NCBI RefSeq assembly: GCF_016592435.1
Contig: NZ_AP014545.1
Span: 2,922,693-2,986,692, forward strand
Source of the DNA: Amphritea japonica ATCC BAA-1530
Lineage (GTDB): Bacteria > Pseudomonadota > Gammaproteobacteria > Pseudomonadales > Balneatricaceae
DNA length: 64,000 nucleotides
Reading direction: 5' to 3'
Shown piece by piece: positions 17,338-28,359 of the stretch. Position numbers and translations under genes: made by a program. Below the pieces are notes generated by a model, which ran no database searches, was not told the origin of the DNA, and worked only from the letters and a program-made list of their open reading frames with translations. Positions within the stretch are counted from its first letter, which is position 1. The number at the start of each line of letters is the position of its first letter.

Positions 17338-17504
17338 TGCACACTCACTACAGAATTAAAAAGCGCAAAAGACACTCACAAAACAACACTTTCTTACCCT
17401 GATCACCACATAGAAATCACTACACTCTTAACATCAGTTAAGCTAATTGCACAAAGTTATGTATGTGGCCAGATATTGGCTAAAAATAGTAAAAATTCAG
17501 ACAC

Positions 17505-17534
17505 AAAAAAGCCCGCTGAATAGCAGGCTTTTTA
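17505..17534. terminator. Bidirectional terminator beside tRNA-Pro
   Basis: AAAAAGCC/GGCTTTTT stem with an inner GCT/AGC pair around GAAT (one C-A mismatch). On the minus strand it directly follows the 3' end of tRNA-Pro; on the plus strand it follows rarD by about 170 nt. Confidence 0.75.
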
Positions 17535-17541
17535 AAATAGT

Positions 17542-17618
17542 TGGTCGGGACAGCGGGATTCGAACCCACGACCCCTACTCCCCCAGAGTAGTGCGCTACC
17601 AGGCTGCGCTATGTCCCG
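17542..17618 (-). tRNA. tRNA-Pro (GGG)
   Basis: 77 nt with encoded CCA. Acceptor CGGGACA/TGTCCCG, D-arm AGCGCAGCCTGGTAGCGC, anticodon stem CTACT/AGTAG with loop CTGGGGG (anticodon GGG), T-arm GGTTCGAAT. Confidence 0.97.
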
Positions 17619-17669
17619 ACGATGAGAAACTAAACATTCAAACAGTTCAGCCCTCAAACAGAGGTCGCT

Positions 17670-17698
17670 ATATTACGCCAACACTCAGCGTCTGAAAA
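17670..17698 (-). promoter_or_regulatory. Probable sigma-70 promoter for tRNA-Pro
   Basis: Read on the minus strand: TTTTCA (17693-17698), 17-nt spacer, TAATAT (17670-17675) followed by AGCGACC. The -35 box is weak (4 of 6 matches). Confidence 0.45.
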
Positions 17699-17737
17699 GA
17701 ACTTTTTGATAAGAAACTTACTGGAAGTATTGGAGGT

Positions 17738-18100
17738 TTACTTCACGGATTTCAGTAGCTTACGAATATCTTCAAGCTCTGTAATCGTTTGTCTCAAAAG
17801 CTGCTTATAACGAGCGGTATCATCAACCGCCTGATCACCATTCAACCACTGACGAGCACCGCTAATGGTATACCCCTGATCATGTAGCAAGCCCTGTATC
17901 TGACGAATGATCAATACATCCTGACGCTGATAATAGCGTCGCCCACTACGTTTAACCGGATTAATCTGCTCAAACTCCTGCTCCCAATACCGCAGTACGT
18001 GGGGCTTTAGCTCACACAAACGCGCCACTTCACCGATGGTGAAATAGCGCTTTGTGGGTATACTGGGCAGATCATCCGAGACTAGATCAGTCTCCTTCAT
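17738..18100 (-). CDS. MerR-family transcriptional regulator next to ihfA
   Basis: 120 residues. The MerR helix-turn-helix and wing ([23 protein letters not shown], about residues 19-41; [16 protein letters not shown], about 53-68) is followed by a short C-terminal coiled segment. There is no metal-binding cysteine set, so it is not a metal-responsive MerR. This small MlrA-like type is commonly encoded directly after ihfA in gammaproteobacteria. It overlaps the 3' end of ihfA by 14 nt and is therefore coupled to it. Targets are unknown. Confidence 0.88.
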   Translation of the reverse strand: MKETDLVSDDLPSIPTKRYFTIGEVARLCELKPHVLRYWEQEFEQINPVKRSGRRYYQRQDVLIIRQIQGLLHDQGYTISGARQWLNGDQAVDDTARYKQLLRQTITELEDIRKLLKSVK

Positions 18101-18383
18101 AAGCCTCTACACGTTCTTTCAACTTCTGCCCCGGACGAAAAGTCACAACACGGCGGGCAGAGATAGGCACCTCTTCACCGGTTTTGGGATTCCGTCCCGG
18201 GCGTTCACGTTTGTCACGCAGATCAAAGTTACCAAAGCCCGAGAGTTTTACCTGCTCGTTTTCGGCAAGGCTCATACGGATCTCATCAAAGAAGGCCTCA
18301 ACCATCTCTTTAGCTTCCCGCTTATTAAGCCCCAGATCTTCATACAGGCGCTCAGCCATTTCTGCTTTAGTCAAAGAGCCCAT
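18087..18383 (-). CDS. ihfA: Integration host factor subunit alpha
   Basis: 98 residues. It opens [17 protein letters not shown] and carries [14 protein letters not shown] and the DNA-intercalating beta-arm [20 protein letters not shown], with the conserved proline in RNPKTG. IhfA pairs with IhfB to bend DNA sharply in transcription, replication and recombination. The ATG at 18383 is chosen because AGGGGTG lies six bases upstream; a GTG three codons earlier is less likely. It follows pheT by 18 nt, the classic pheST-ihfA order. Confidence 0.97.
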   Translation of the reverse strand: MGSLTKAEMAERLYEDLGLNKREAKEMVEAFFDEIRMSLAENEQVKLSGFGNFDLRDKRERPGRNPKTGEEVPISARRVVTFRPGQKLKERVEAYEGD

Positions 18384-18401
18384 CAGAAACACCCCTGTTG
18401 A

Positions 18402-20792
18402 TTATTCTCTTAATGTAGCACCGTACTCATTTTTCAGCGCAGACACAACAAAATCAATGACTTCGTTGATCTCTTCATCATTAAGAGTGCGCGAAGGATG
18501 CTGCCAGGTCAAGCCCAGAGCGATGCTTTTTTGACCAGGTTCAACACCTTTACCCTGATAAACATCGAACAATGTCGCTGCTTTAAGGAACTCACCGCCT
18601 TTCTGTAACGCCAGATTACGGATGTCGGCAAAGGCCACTTTCTCATCAACCAGCAGGGCCAGGTCACGACGACTCTCAGGGAACTTAGACAAGTTATTAA
18701 AGCGTGGCAGCTCACCGTCCAGCAAGACCGCCTGAACAATCTCAAACAGGAAGACAGGCCCCGTCAGCCCCAGAGACTTAATCAGCTCAGGGTGCAATGC
18801 GCCCATATAACCCACGACGGTACCGTTGCGCAGAATGGCTGCAGACTGCCCCGGATGCAAAGCGACATGCCGTTCAGCAGCAAAACTAAATTGCTCAGCA
18901 CAGCCACCCAACTCAAGCAGAGATTCAACATCACTTTTAAGATCATAGAAATCCACGACAGCGGTGTCAGCACTCCAGCCTTCAGACTGACGCGGACCAC
19001 AGATCAGACCCGCAACAACATTCTCCTGAATCAGCTCGTCACCTTCTGGCAGAAAACGCTGACCGGTCTCAAACAACCGCACACGGGGCTGCTGACGATT
19101 CTGGTTATATTGCAACGCTTTAACCAAGCCTGGCCAGATAGAGGTTCTCATCACCGCCATCTCAGCAGAGATCGGGTTAGCCAGCGCCTTAGCCTCATGC
19201 TTATCATCAAACTGAGCCGCCAGGCCCTTTTCAATGAAACTGTAGGTAACCGCTTCCTGATAACCCCGACCCACCAGCTGACTACGGACACTCTTAAGCG
19301 TCACTTTAGACTCATCATGAGCGATCATATTGAGCTCAGCGGTCGGCACTTTAACCGGCAGGTTGTTGTAACCATACACACGTGCCAGCTCTTCGATCAG
19401 ATCAACTTCAATACTGATATCGAAACGGTAAGAAGGTACCTGAATAGTCCACTCACCTTCACCGCTCTGCTCTACCAGCATACCCAATCGGGTCAGGATC
19501 TCTTCGATCTCTTCAGCAGGCATCTCAAACGCCAATACCTGATTCACCTTGCTTTGGCGCAAAGTAACAGTTGATGCTGTTGGCAGACTCTCTTGCGCTA
19601 CCGCTTCAACCACAGGACCAGCTTCACCGCCGACAATATCCAGTAACAGTTGAGTCGCACGCTCAGTTGCTCGGCTCTGTAGCTGCCAGTCAACACCCCG
19701 CTCGTAACGGTGGGAAGCATCAGTATGCAAGCCATAAGAACGCGCACGGCCTGCAATGGTAATCGGATTAAAGTAAGCACACTCCAGGAAAATATCCGTA
19801 GAGTCGGCTGTAACACCGGTCGCTTCGCCACCAAAGATACCCGCCATTGCGATCGCCTTATCATTATCCGCGATCACTAACGTATTATCATTCAGTTCTG
19901 TTTCGTTGCCATCTAACAGGGTCAGTTTCTCTCCCTGCGTTGCTTTACGTACAACAATGCCGCCACTCAGTTTGCTCAGATCAAACGCATGCATCGGCTG
20001 ACCCAGCTCTAACAGTACATAGTTGGTTACATCAACAACAGGGTCGATAGAGCGAATCCCGCAACGCTGCAGCTTCTGTACCATCCACTGCGGTGTTGCC
20101 GCCGCCATATTCACATTACGGATCACACGTCCCTGATAGCGCGGACAGCCTTCTGAATCTTCCAACGTAATAGGGAAAGTATCATCAATGGTTGGCGCCA
20201 CAGGCTCAACATTCACATAAGTCACAAGCGCTTTGTTCAACACACCCACTTCACGCGCCAGACCGGCTATCGACAGACAATCACCGCGGTTAGGCGTCAG
20301 GTCAACATCGATGACAAAATCATCCAGCTCTAAAAACTCACGCAGATCAGTGCCCACCGGTGCATCAGTGGCCAACTCCATGATACCGCCATGGTCATCG
20401 GAGATACCCAGCTCATCATCCGCACAAAGCATGCCGAACGATTCAATTTGTCGCAGCTTAGCTTTCTTAATTTTGAAGTCACTGCCGTCAGGCGAACTTA
20501 ATACGGCACCCACCTTGGCAAAAGCCGTTTTAAGCCCTGCTCGGGCATTGGGCGCACCGCAGACAACCTGAAACTGCTCAGCACCGTCAGAGACCTGACA
20601 CACCTGCAGCTTGTCAGCATTTGGATGCGGCTCCGCTGAAAGGATTTCACCTACCACTACACCGCTAAATTCACCTGCCACCGGAAGGACTTCATCAACT
20701 TCCAGGCCTGCCATCGTGATCTGGTCGGCAATACCTTGTGTATCAGTCGCCGGATTTACCAGTTCACGTAACCACTTTTCACTGAATTTCAT
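18402..20792 (-). CDS. pheT: Phenylalanyl-tRNA synthetase beta subunit
   Basis: 796 residues, full length. In order: an EMAP-II-like tRNA-binding domain (about 40-150; VVCGAPNARAG), the B3/B4 editing domain (about 210-395; GQPMHAFDL and LLDGNE), B5 (about 400-475), the catalytic-core-like region (SYRFDISIEVDLIEELARVYGY) and the C-terminal FDX-ACB anticodon-binding domain (SKFPESRRDLALLVDE, about 700-795). It forms the alpha2-beta2 enzyme with PheS, encoded 88 nt upstream. Nothing is odd in length or motifs. Confidence 0.98.
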   Translation of the reverse strand: MKFSEKWLRELVNPATDTQGIADQITMAGLEVDEVLPVAGEFSGVVVGEILSAEPHPNADKLQVCQVSDGAEQFQVVCGAPNARAGLKTAFAKVGAVLSSPDGSDFKIKKAKLRQIESFGMLCADDELGISDDHGGIMELATDAPVGTDLREFLELDDFVIDVDLTPNRGDCLSIAGLAREVGVLNKALVTYVNVEPVAPTIDDTFPITLEDSEGCPRYQGRVIRNVNMAAATPQWMVQKLQRCGIRSIDPVVDVTNYVLLELGQPMHAFDLSKLSGGIVVRKATQGEKLTLLDGNETELNDNTLVIADNDKAIAMAGIFGGEATGVTADSTDIFLECAYFNPITIAGRARSYGLHTDASHRYERGVDWQLQSRATERATQLLLDIVGGEAGPVVEAVAQESLPTASTVTLRQSKVNQVLAFEMPAEEIEEILTRLGMLVEQSGEGEWTIQVPSYRFDISIEVDLIEELARVYGYNNLPVKVPTAELNMIAHDESKVTLKSVRSQLVGRGYQEAVTYSFIEKGLAAQFDDKHEAKALANPISAEMAVMRTSIWPGLVKALQYNQNRQQPRVRLFETGQRFLPEGDELIQENVVAGLICGPRQSEGWSADTAVVDFYDLKSDVESLLELGGCAEQFSFAAERHVALHPGQSAAILRNGTVVGYMGALHPELIKSLGLTGPVFLFEIVQAVLLDGELPRFNNLSKFPESRRDLALLVDEKVAFADIRNLALQKGGEFLKAATLFDVYQGKGVEPGQKSIALGLTWQHPSRTLNDEEINEVIDFVVSALKNEYGATLRE

Positions 20793-20880
20793 AATTCTGA
20801 TTCCGAAAATTCTTATCTATTCATCGACGTCTTCTGCATTTCAACCGTAAGCTCAGCAGACCAGCACCTAATTAAAGCGC

Positions 20881-21864
<984 letters not shown>

Positions 21865-21879
21865 TTACCGCTCCAAATA

Positions 21880-21912
21880 AAAATAGGGGAAGAGTTTGCA
21901 CCCTTCCCCTAT
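21880..21912 (-). terminator. Rho-independent terminator between rplT and pheS
   Basis: On the minus strand ATAGGGGAAG pairs with CTTCCCCTAT around a 10-nt loop and is followed by TTTTTATTT. It lies 19 nt upstream of the pheS ATG, so it may end the rplT transcript or act as an attenuator for pheST. Confidence 0.75.
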
Positions 21913-21948
21913 CACAACGATCAATACTTACCAGAAGGTAAGGGTGTC

Positions 21949-22302
21949 TTACAGTGCAGCTTTAGCTTTTTCAACGATAGCAGCAAAAACTTGCGCTTCG
22001 TGAACAGCCAGATCAGCCAGCACCTTACGATCGATTTCGATAGATGCTTTCTTCAGACCAGCAATAAAGCGGCTGTAGGACAAACCATTGATACGGGCAG
22101 CAGCATTGATACGAGCAATCCACAGCGCGCGGAACTGACGCTTACGCTGACGACGGTCGCGGTATGCATATTGACCCGCTTTAATAACTGCCTGTTTAGC
22201 TACGCGAAATACACGGCTACGAGCGCCGTAATAACCTTTAGCTTTTTTCAGGATCTTCTTGTGACGACGGTGTGCGATAACACCACGTTTTACACGTGCC
22301 AT
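21949..22302 (-). CDS. rplT: 50S ribosomal protein L20
   Basis: 117 residues, the full family length. Basic N-terminal tail ([20 protein letters not shown]) and the globular [22 protein letters not shown] core. L20 is needed early in 50S assembly and in E. coli represses its own operon by binding the infC-rpmI region. It follows rpmI by 40 nt. Confidence 0.98.
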   Translation of the reverse strand: MARVKRGVIAHRRHKKILKKAKGYYGARSRVFRVAKQAVIKAGQYAYRDRRQRKRQFRALWIARINAAARINGLSYSRFIAGLKKASIEIDRKVLADLAVHEAQVFAAIVEKAKAAL

Positions 22303-22342
22303 AATTCTTTCTTCCTAACTTAGATTCTATAAATATTTCGAC

Positions 22343-22537
22343 TTAGATATAAGGCAGCATGCGCTTAATAAGAGCTTTGTCTGCAGCTGCAATTTGCATC
22401 ATTGGACGTAGCTGACGCTTACGCTTAGTCGACTTCTTAGTCAGGATGTGGCTTGTGTGAGACTGTTTATGCTTAAAGCCATTCGCAGTCTTTTTAAAAC
22501 GTTTTGCAGCACCGCTGCAAGATTTCATTTTAGACAT
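22343..22537 (-). CDS. rpmI: 50S ribosomal protein L35
   Basis: 64 residues starting [15 protein letters not shown], with the L35 signature [18 protein letters not shown]. The open frame extends six codons further, but the ATG at 22537 has a GGGG ribosome site and matches the family start. It lies between infC and rplT, as in most bacteria. Confidence 0.97.
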   Translation of the reverse strand: MSKMKSCSGAAKRFKKTANGFKHKQSHTSHILTKKSTKRKRQLRPMMQIAAADKALIKRMLPYI

Positions 22538-22586
22538 TACTAAATCCCCACGCATTCGTTAGTTATCTTTCACCCGAACAAACAAC

Positions 22587-22626
22587 AAAACCCGTATCTG
22601 TCTCATAAAGAGTCAGCACGGGTTTT
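22587..22626 (-). terminator. Hairpin terminator or attenuator between infC and rpmI
   Basis: On the minus strand AAAACCCGT pairs with ACGGGTTTT, with an inner CTGACTC/GAGACAG stem (one mismatch). It is followed by T-rich sequence (TTTTGTTGTTTGTT). It occupies the interval where E. coli L20 autoregulation acts, so it may be partial termination rather than the end of the operon. Confidence 0.65.
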
Positions 22627-22640
22627 ACGCTTATGTCGGA

Positions 22641-23183
22641 CTACTTTTTCTTTTTAGGAGCTATGACCATGATCAATTGGCGGCCTTCCATTTTTGGACG
22701 CTGCTCAACGACACCCAACTCTTCCAGATCCTTTTCGATCCGGTTTAATAGCTGCATGCCTAACTCCTGGTGTGCCATTTCACGACCGCGGTAACGTAGT
22801 GTTACCTTAGCCTTATCGCCACCTTCAAGGAAACGTATCAGGTTGCGTAGTTTTACCTGATAATCCCCTACTTCCGTATTAGGACGGAATTTTACTTCCT
22901 TAACCTGCATCTGCGTTTGCTTCTTCTTAGCAGCATTCGCTTCTTTCTTCTTTTCGTACAGATATTTACCGTAATCCATCACTTTACAAACGATAGGATC
23001 TGAATCAGAAATCTGTACCAGGTCAAGGCCAACTTCTTGTGCCGCCTCTAGGGCGTCTTTAATAGGTACTACACCTATTTGTGTTCCATCTGGACCAATC
23101 AACCGACACTCGCGGGCGCTGATATTCTCATTAATCGGCGGCTTATTCCGCTCGTTACGCCCTCTTCTGTTATCGCGCTTGAT
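22641..23183 (-). CDS. infC: Translation initiation factor IF-3 (ATC start)
   Basis: 180 residues when started at the ATC codon 23181-23183. That gives [10 protein letters not shown] as the first residues, then [16 protein letters not shown], the normal IF-3 N-domain. The C-domain has [22 protein letters not shown] and [21 protein letters not shown] lies eight bases before the ATC. An ATG-, GTG- or TTG-only start (TTG at 23102) would cut off the conserved N-terminus. IF-3 rejects non-AUG starts, so infC with AUU/AUC is autoregulated in enterobacteria and pseudomonads; the same is inferred here. It follows thrS by 19 nt. Confidence 0.95.
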   Translation of the reverse strand: MKRDNRRGRNERNKPPINENISARECRLIGPDGTQIGVVPIKDALEAAQEVGLDLVQISDSDPIVCKVMDYGKYLYEKKKEANAAKKKQTQMQVKEVKFRPNTEVGDYQVKLRNLIRFLEGGDKAKVTLRYRGREMAHQELGMQLLNRIEKDLEELGVVEQRPKMEGRQLIMVIAPKKKK

Positions 23184-23202
23184 AGTGGTATCTCCAATCT
23201 GT

Positions 23203-25125
23203 TTATTGTACTTTGCGGCCTTTCTGAGCTACATCCTGCTTCAGGTGCTCGCAAAACTCTTCAATCGACAATGTGCCGAGATCTTCACCGGTACGGGTAC
23301 GTACTGCAACGGACCCGGATTCAACCTCCTTATCACCAATTACTAGCAGATAAGGGACCTTGTGAATTGTATGCTCGCGGATTTTAAAGCCGATCTTCTC
23401 ATTTCTCAAGTCCGCACGGGCAAAGAATCCCATATCAGTCAATTTTTCTTCAACTTCACGGCAATAATCGGCCTGTTTATCCGTAATATTCAAAATTGCC
23501 ACCTGTTGAGGTGCTAACCATGTCGGTAACGCACCAGCAAAGTTTTCAATCAGAATACCGATAAATCGCTCAAATGAACCCAGAATTGCACGGTGTAACA
23601 TAACCGGTGTCTCACGATCACCCGATTCGTTAACAAATTGCGCACCCAGACGGCCCGGCATAGAGAAGTCGACCTGAATAGTACCGCACTGCCATACACG
23701 ACCCAGGCAATCTTTCAGCGAGAACTCAACTTTAGGTCCGTAGAATGCACCTTCGCCCGGCAACTCATCCCAATCTAAATTAGCAGCATCCAGCGCATCG
23801 CCCAGTGCCTTCTCAGCTTTATCCCAAACCTCGTCAGAACCAACACGCTTTTCAGGACGGGTAGACAATTTATAGATAATCTCAGAGAAACCAAAGTCAG
23901 AATACACTTCATGCAGGAAGTCGATAAATTTAGCGACTTCACTCTGAATCGCATCTTCGGCACAGAAGATATGCGCATCATCCTGAACAAAACCACGCAC
24001 CCGCATAATACCGTGCAAGGCACCTGATGGCTCATTACGGTGGCAACAACCAAACTCTGCCAGACGCAACGGCAGATCCCGGTATGAACGCAGCCCCTGA
24101 TTGAATACCTGTACATGACAAGGACAGTTCATCGGCTTAATTGCAAAGTCACGGTTCTCTGAGTGAGTGGTATACATCTCTTCAGAAAACTTATCCCAAT
24201 GGCCTGACTTTTCCCACAGAGAACGTTCAACAACCTGCGGCGTCTTAATTTCATCATAGTTATGCTGACGCTGTTTGATACGCATGTACTGTTCGATCGT
24301 TTGATACAGTTTCCAGCCATCCGGATGCCAGAACACCATACCCGGCGCTTCTTCCTGTAGATGGAACAGGTTTAGCTGTTTACCCAGCTTACGATGATCG
24401 CGCTTTTCAGCTTCTTCCAAGCGATGCAGGTGCTCTTTAAGGTCTTTCTTATCGCCCCAGGCGGTACCGTAGATCCGCTGTAACATCTCATTATCAGAGT
24501 CACCACGCCAGTAGGCGCCCGCCAGTTTCATCAGTTTGAATACTTTAATATGACCGGTTGATGGCGCGTGAGGGCCACGGCAGAGGTCAATAAAGTCGCC
24601 CTGCGAGTAGAAGGACAGATCCTGATCTGCCGGAATCGCTTCCAGCAGCTCAACTTTATATTTTTCTCCTTTCTCACTGAACAACTTCACCGCTTCATCG
24701 CGAGTCATCAAAGAGCGAGAGATAGGATGATTGGCTTTAACCAACTTTTTCATTTCCGCTTCAATCTTCAGCAGATCTTCCGGCGTAAACGGACGCTCGT
24801 AAGCAAAGTCGTAATAGAAGCCATCTTCAATGACAGGACCGATAGTAACCTGAGCCGTCGGGAACAGCTGCTGTACTGCCATCGCCATCAGGTGAGCACA
24901 AGAGTGACGAATCACCTCCAGCCCTGCTTCATCGCGTGGGGTAATGATAGCCAGATCAGCGTCTTCAGTAATGGTGTGGGAGGTATCCACCAGTTCACCA
25001 TTTACTTTTCCAGCCAGGGCAACCTTAGCCAGACCAGCGCCAATATCAGCGGCAACATCAAATACAGTAACAGCGTTAGCAAACTCGCGTTTGCTGCCAT
25101 CGGGAAGGGTAATTACGGGCATCAT
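23203..25125 (-). CDS. thrS: Threonyl-tRNA synthetase
   Basis: 640 residues, full length. TGS domain (about 1-62), editing domain with [10 protein letters not shown] (about 72-81), catalytic core with the MNCPCHV zinc-binding Cys (about 331-337), [17 protein letters not shown], and a C-terminal anticodon-binding domain (about 535-640; [14 protein letters not shown]). Two adjacent ATGs are possible; the AGGA upstream favours either, and E. coli starts at the equivalent of the second. It begins the thrS-infC-rpmI-rplT-pheS-pheT-ihfA array. Confidence 0.98.
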   Translation of the reverse strand: MMPVITLPDGSKREFANAVTVFDVAADIGAGLAKVALAGKVNGELVDTSHTITEDADLAIITPRDEAGLEVIRHSCAHLMAMAVQQLFPTAQVTIGPVIEDGFYYDFAYERPFTPEDLLKIEAEMKKLVKANHPISRSLMTRDEAVKLFSEKGEKYKVELLEAIPADQDLSFYSQGDFIDLCRGPHAPSTGHIKVFKLMKLAGAYWRGDSDNEMLQRIYGTAWGDKKDLKEHLHRLEEAEKRDHRKLGKQLNLFHLQEEAPGMVFWHPDGWKLYQTIEQYMRIKQRQHNYDEIKTPQVVERSLWEKSGHWDKFSEEMYTTHSENRDFAIKPMNCPCHVQVFNQGLRSYRDLPLRLAEFGCCHRNEPSGALHGIMRVRGFVQDDAHIFCAEDAIQSEVAKFIDFLHEVYSDFGFSEIIYKLSTRPEKRVGSDEVWDKAEKALGDALDAANLDWDELPGEGAFYGPKVEFSLKDCLGRVWQCGTIQVDFSMPGRLGAQFVNESGDRETPVMLHRAILGSFERFIGILIENFAGALPTWLAPQQVAILNITDKQADYCREVEEKLTDMGFFARADLRNEKIGFKIREHTIHKVPYLLVIGDKEVESGSVAVRTRTGEDLGTLSIEEFCEHLKQDVAQKGRKVQ

Positions 25126-25284
25126 TTTTTCCTATCTGTTTAACGCTGACCAGTACCAGAGGCCAGCGTATTAAATTCTGTCACTGCTACAAACCAGGTA
25201 GCAGTATTAAGGCGGCGTATTCTACAGAAAGCCCTGCTATAAAGCTATTTGATTAGAGAGTCTGGCGCGATAAACAGCGGTGAT

Positions 25285-25980
25285 TTATTCATCCAGGTGT
25301 TGGCGGGTATAAAGGATATGCTCAGTCGCGGCAACCCTTGCTGCATCAGCCTCACGAGCCATAATAGCCTGATGAATGGCACCATGTTGAGCACGAATAC
25401 CATCAGGATATCGACCGTGTTTTTTAAGGGTACGGGTTAACACGCCATAGATTGCGTTAAAAAACCGGGTATAGAACAGCTGACTAAAACAGATTATCAG
25501 TAGATGGTGAGATGATTCAGCGATCATCATATGAAAACGCAGATCTTCTTTAGCCTTCTCCAGCGTGGTTTCACCCTGCCCGCGTTTTTGCATTTGCTGG
25601 TATTCTGCATCCAGCGCCTGTAGTTGTATATCTGTGGCACGGGAAGCCGCATAAAAGGCAGCCTCTCCCTCCAGCATCGCCCGTACATCCATAACCTGTC
25701 GCTGGAACTCAGCGTTATCCCCCAGCGCCTTCATTCCTTCGACCGGCATATTGAAATAGGGCTCCAGAAGGTTGTTCACCCGGGTTTTGCCTCCCTGGCG
25801 CACCTCAACATAACCTTCTGCTTCCAGCTGCCCCACGGCTTCTCGCACGGTAGAACGGGATACCCCCCACGATTCCGACATACGTCGCTGAGACTCCAAT
25901 TCCGTCCCAGGCAATAGCTCACCTGAAAATAAACTCTCTTTCAATTGTTGTAACAGCGTATCGCTCAGATTTTGATTCAT
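25285..25980 (-). CDS. GntR/FadR-type regulator, probable lactate-operon regulator (LldR-like)
   Basis: 231 residues. An N-terminal GntR winged helix (about 10-70; GTELESQRRMSESWGVSRSTVREAVGQL) and a helical FCD effector domain (about 90-220; VRAMLEGEAA, LRFHMMIAESSHH and HGAIHQAI carry the metal/ligand histidines). It is divergent from lutABC, and a TGGTC-A-GACCA palindrome lies in the gap, the LldR/PdhR type of operator. Repression relieved by L-lactate is the likely mechanism. This is inferred from context and family, and PdhR-like sensing of pyruvate is an alternative. Confidence 0.85.
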   Translation of the reverse strand: MNQNLSDTLLQQLKESLFSGELLPGTELESQRRMSESWGVSRSTVREAVGQLEAEGYVEVRQGGKTRVNNLLEPYFNMPVEGMKALGDNAEFQRQVMDVRAMLEGEAAFYAASRATDIQLQALDAEYQQMQKRGQGETTLEKAKEDLRFHMMIAESSHHLLIICFSQLFYTRFFNAIYGVLTRTLKKHGRYPDGIRAQHGAIHQAIMAREADAARVAATEHILYTRQHLDE

Positions 25981-26001
25981 GCAATGAGAACCCTGCTCTT
26001 T

Positions 26002-26012
26002 TGGTCAGACCA
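26002..26012. promoter_or_regulatory. LldR/PdhR-type operator
   Basis: TGGTCAGACCA, a perfect dyad around a central A, within TTGGTCAGACCAG. It lies 21 nt upstream of the GntR gene start and about 100 nt upstream of lutA, so one site could serve both directions. Confidence 0.65.
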
Positions 26013-26113
26013 GTTAAGAGTGTAGCATTTCCTTCCCGGCCGTCATTAACTATCTTTACTCATAGCAACAGAGCAGCCTAAGAGCCTCTGTATCGAGCCA
26101 ACAACTATAAAAA

Positions 26114-26929
26114 ATGGTAACCCAAATGCCAAATACACCTTCGGGCCCCCGCGTCGGGCTGTTTGTAACCTGCCTGGCAGATATGTTTCGCCCTTCTGTT
26201 GCTTTTGCCACCGTCAAGCTGCTCGAGCAAGCAGGCTGCACCGTTGAAGTACCTGAACGTCAAACCTGCTGCGGCCAGCCAGCCTTTAATTCCGGTGATC
26301 GCAAAACCACTGCAGATATCGCCCGACAGACCATCGATGCCTTCGACGGCTATGAATATGTTGTCGGCCCGTCGGGTTCCTGTATCGGCATGTTGCACTA
26401 TTACCCTGAGGTATTTGAACCTTCTGACAGCTACTACCAACGCGCTCTCGATCTGAAAAGCCGCAGCTTTGAAGTCACCTCTTTTCTGTTCGATGTCATT
26501 GGTGCAGACGCCCTGCAGGAACAACTGAAGCTGTTGCAGTTTAACCATAAGGTTACCTACCACGACTCCTGCTCCGGGCTACGTCAGCTAGGGATTAAAC
26601 AGCAACCACGAGAACTGCTACAGCAGGTTCAGGGTGTTGAACTTGAGGAGATGGAAGAAGCGGAAACCTGCTGCGGATTTGGTGGTACCTTCTGCGTTAA
26701 ATATCCAGAAATCTCTAACCGGATGGTCTCTAATAAAACCGATAACATCAGCAATACCGGTGCCCATACTCTGTTGGGCGGTGATTTAGGTTGTCTGTTG
26801 AATATGGCAGGCAAGCTCAAACGCGAAGGAAAAGCAGTTGAAGCACGTCATGTCGTCGAAATCCTCGCCGGGATGGCCGACATTCCCGCCATCGGTGAAG
26901 CCGATTACGATCTCGCACAACAACTTTAA
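26114..26929 (+). CDS. lutA: L-lactate utilization protein LutA (Fe-S/CCG-domain subunit)
   Basis: 271 residues with two CCG-type cysteine-rich domains: RQTCCGQPAFNSGDR (about residues 52-66) and DSCSGLRQLGI, then AETCCGFGGTFCVKYPE (about 177-193). The family (E. coli YkgE) binds a [4Fe-4S] cluster and takes electrons from lactate oxidation in the LutABC complex at the cytoplasmic membrane. lutB starts 11 nt downstream. No lactate permease gene is present in this window. Confidence 0.93.
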   Translation: MVTQMPNTPSGPRVGLFVTCLADMFRPSVAFATVKLLEQAGCTVEVPERQTCCGQPAFNSGDRKTTADIARQTIDAFDGYEYVVGPSGSCIGMLHYYPEVFEPSDSYYQRALDLKSRSFEVTSFLFDVIGADALQEQLKLLQFNHKVTYHDSCSGLRQLGIKQQPRELLQQVQGVELEEMEEAETCCGFGGTFCVKYPEISNRMVSNKTDNISNTGAHTLLGGDLGCLLNMAGKLKREGKAVEARHVVEILAGMADIPAIGEADYDLAQQL

Positions 26930-26940
26930 GGAGCGAAACC

Positions 26941-28359
26941 ATGCAGATTAATACTCCGTTCTTTAAACAACGCGCCCATGATGCACTGGCCGATGAAAAT
27001 CTACAAAAAGCGCTCGGCAACCTAAAAGCCGGCTTTCCTGAAAAACGCGCTATCGCTGTTGATCGAATGCCTGAATTTGAACAGCTGCGAAATCAGGGAC
27101 GCGATCTCAAGAACCATATTCTTGAGCACCTGGACCTCTATCTGGAACAGTTTGAAAGTAAAGTCATTGAAAATGGGGGACAGGTTCATTGGGCCCGCAC
27201 CGCCGAAGACGCCAACAAGATTATTCTCGACCTCTGTAAGCAGGTCGACGCAAAAACCGTGACTAAAGGTAAATCGATGGTCACAGAGGAGATCGGCCTG
27301 AACGATTACCTCGAAGCAAACGGTGTTCAACCGGTTGAGACCGATCTGGGTGAATATATCCTTCAGCTCAGAGAAGATCACCCGAGTCATATCATTGCCC
27401 CGGCAATACACCTGAATCTGGAAGATGTGTCGGAAGCCTTTCACGAACACCATAAACGGCCTAAATCAGATGACCCTGCGGTTCTGATGCAGGAAGCTCG
27501 TGAGGTACTGAGAGATAAATTTGTCGCGGCGGACGTGGGTATCACTGGGGCAAATTTCTGTGTTGCCGAAACCGGATCAACAATCATCGTTACCAACGAA
27601 GGCAATGGGGATCTGACTCAGACACTTCCCAAAACCCATATCGTCGTCACTTCGATCGAGAAAGTAGTGCCGACACTGGAAGATATGACACTGTTCCTGC
27701 GCCTGCTGGCACGTTCTGCAACCGGACAGGAATTTACGGTTTACAACACTCTATCCACGGGCCCCCGCCGTGAAGGCGATCAGGATGGCCCGGAAAACTT
27801 CCATGTCGTGCTGGTTGACAATGGCCGTAGCGAAATGGTCGGCAGCGAATTTCAGGATATGTTGCGTTGTATCCGTTGCTCTGCCTGTATGAACCACTGT
27901 CCTGTTTATGGTGCTGTCGGCGGACACAGCTACGGCTGGGTCTATCCCGGCCCAATGGGTTCGGTATTGACACCGCAGATGATCGGTATCGAAAAAGGCG
28001 GCATGCTGCCAAACGCTTCCACCTTTTGCGGCAAATGCGAATCAGTGTGCCCGGTTAAAATCCCTCTACCGAAGCTGATGCGACATTGGCGTGAAGATGA
28101 ATTCCAAAAGCACCTGCAACCTAAAGCAGCCCGCTATGGCCTGGCGGGATGGGCATTTATGGCCAAACGTCCTGTCCTGTATAAACCTTACACCCGCATG
28201 GCTAGCTGGTTTATGAAACGCCTGGCTGGTAAGAAAGGCAGAATCAAGAAACTACCACTCGCGGGGGGCTGGACCGACTGGCGGGATATGCCTGCACCAC
28301 AGGGGACAACCTTTATGACAGCCTGGAAAGAGCAACAAAAAAACGGAGAACAGTCATGA
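26941..28359 (+). CDS. lutB: L-lactate utilization protein LutB (iron-sulfur subunit)
   Basis: 472 residues. The N-terminal LUD/DUF162-type domain includes KGKSMVTEEIGLN (about 110-122), GANFCVAETGSTIIVTNEG and THIVVTSIEK. Two ferredoxin-type clusters follow: CIRCSACMNHCPVYG (about 310-324) and CGKCESVCPVKIPL (about 362-375). A C-terminal tail of about 90 residues matches E. coli YkgF. It is the large subunit of the FMN-free L-lactate oxidation complex. AAGGAG precedes the ATG, and its stop overlaps lutC by 4 nt. Confidence 0.95.
   Translation: MQINTPFFKQRAHDALADENLQKALGNLKAGFPEKRAIAVDRMPEFEQLRNQGRDLKNHILEHLDLYLEQFESKVIENGGQVHWARTAEDANKIILDLCKQVDAKTVTKGKSMVTEEIGLNDYLEANGVQPVETDLGEYILQLREDHPSHIIAPAIHLNLEDVSEAFHEHHKRPKSDDPAVLMQEAREVLRDKFVAADVGITGANFCVAETGSTIIVTNEGNGDLTQTLPKTHIVVTSIEKVVPTLEDMTLFLRLLARSATGQEFTVYNTLSTGPRREGDQDGPENFHVVLVDNGRSEMVGSEFQDMLRCIRCSACMNHCPVYGAVGGHSYGWVYPGPMGSVLTPQMIGIEKGGMLPNASTFCGKCESVCPVKIPLPKLMRHWREDEFQKHLQPKAARYGLAGWAFMAKRPVLYKPYTRMASWFMKRLAGKKGRIKKLPLAGGWTDWRDMPAPQGTTFMTAWKEQQKNGEQS

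Noticed and set aside
17447-17695. Plus-strand ORF of 82 codons
   Set aside because: It reads antisense through the tRNA-Pro gene and its terminator; the coding appearance comes from the tRNA.
21865-21948. E. coli pheM-like Phe-rich attenuator peptide upstream of pheS
   Set aside because: A terminator hairpin is present, but no short ORF with a run of Phe codons was found before it.
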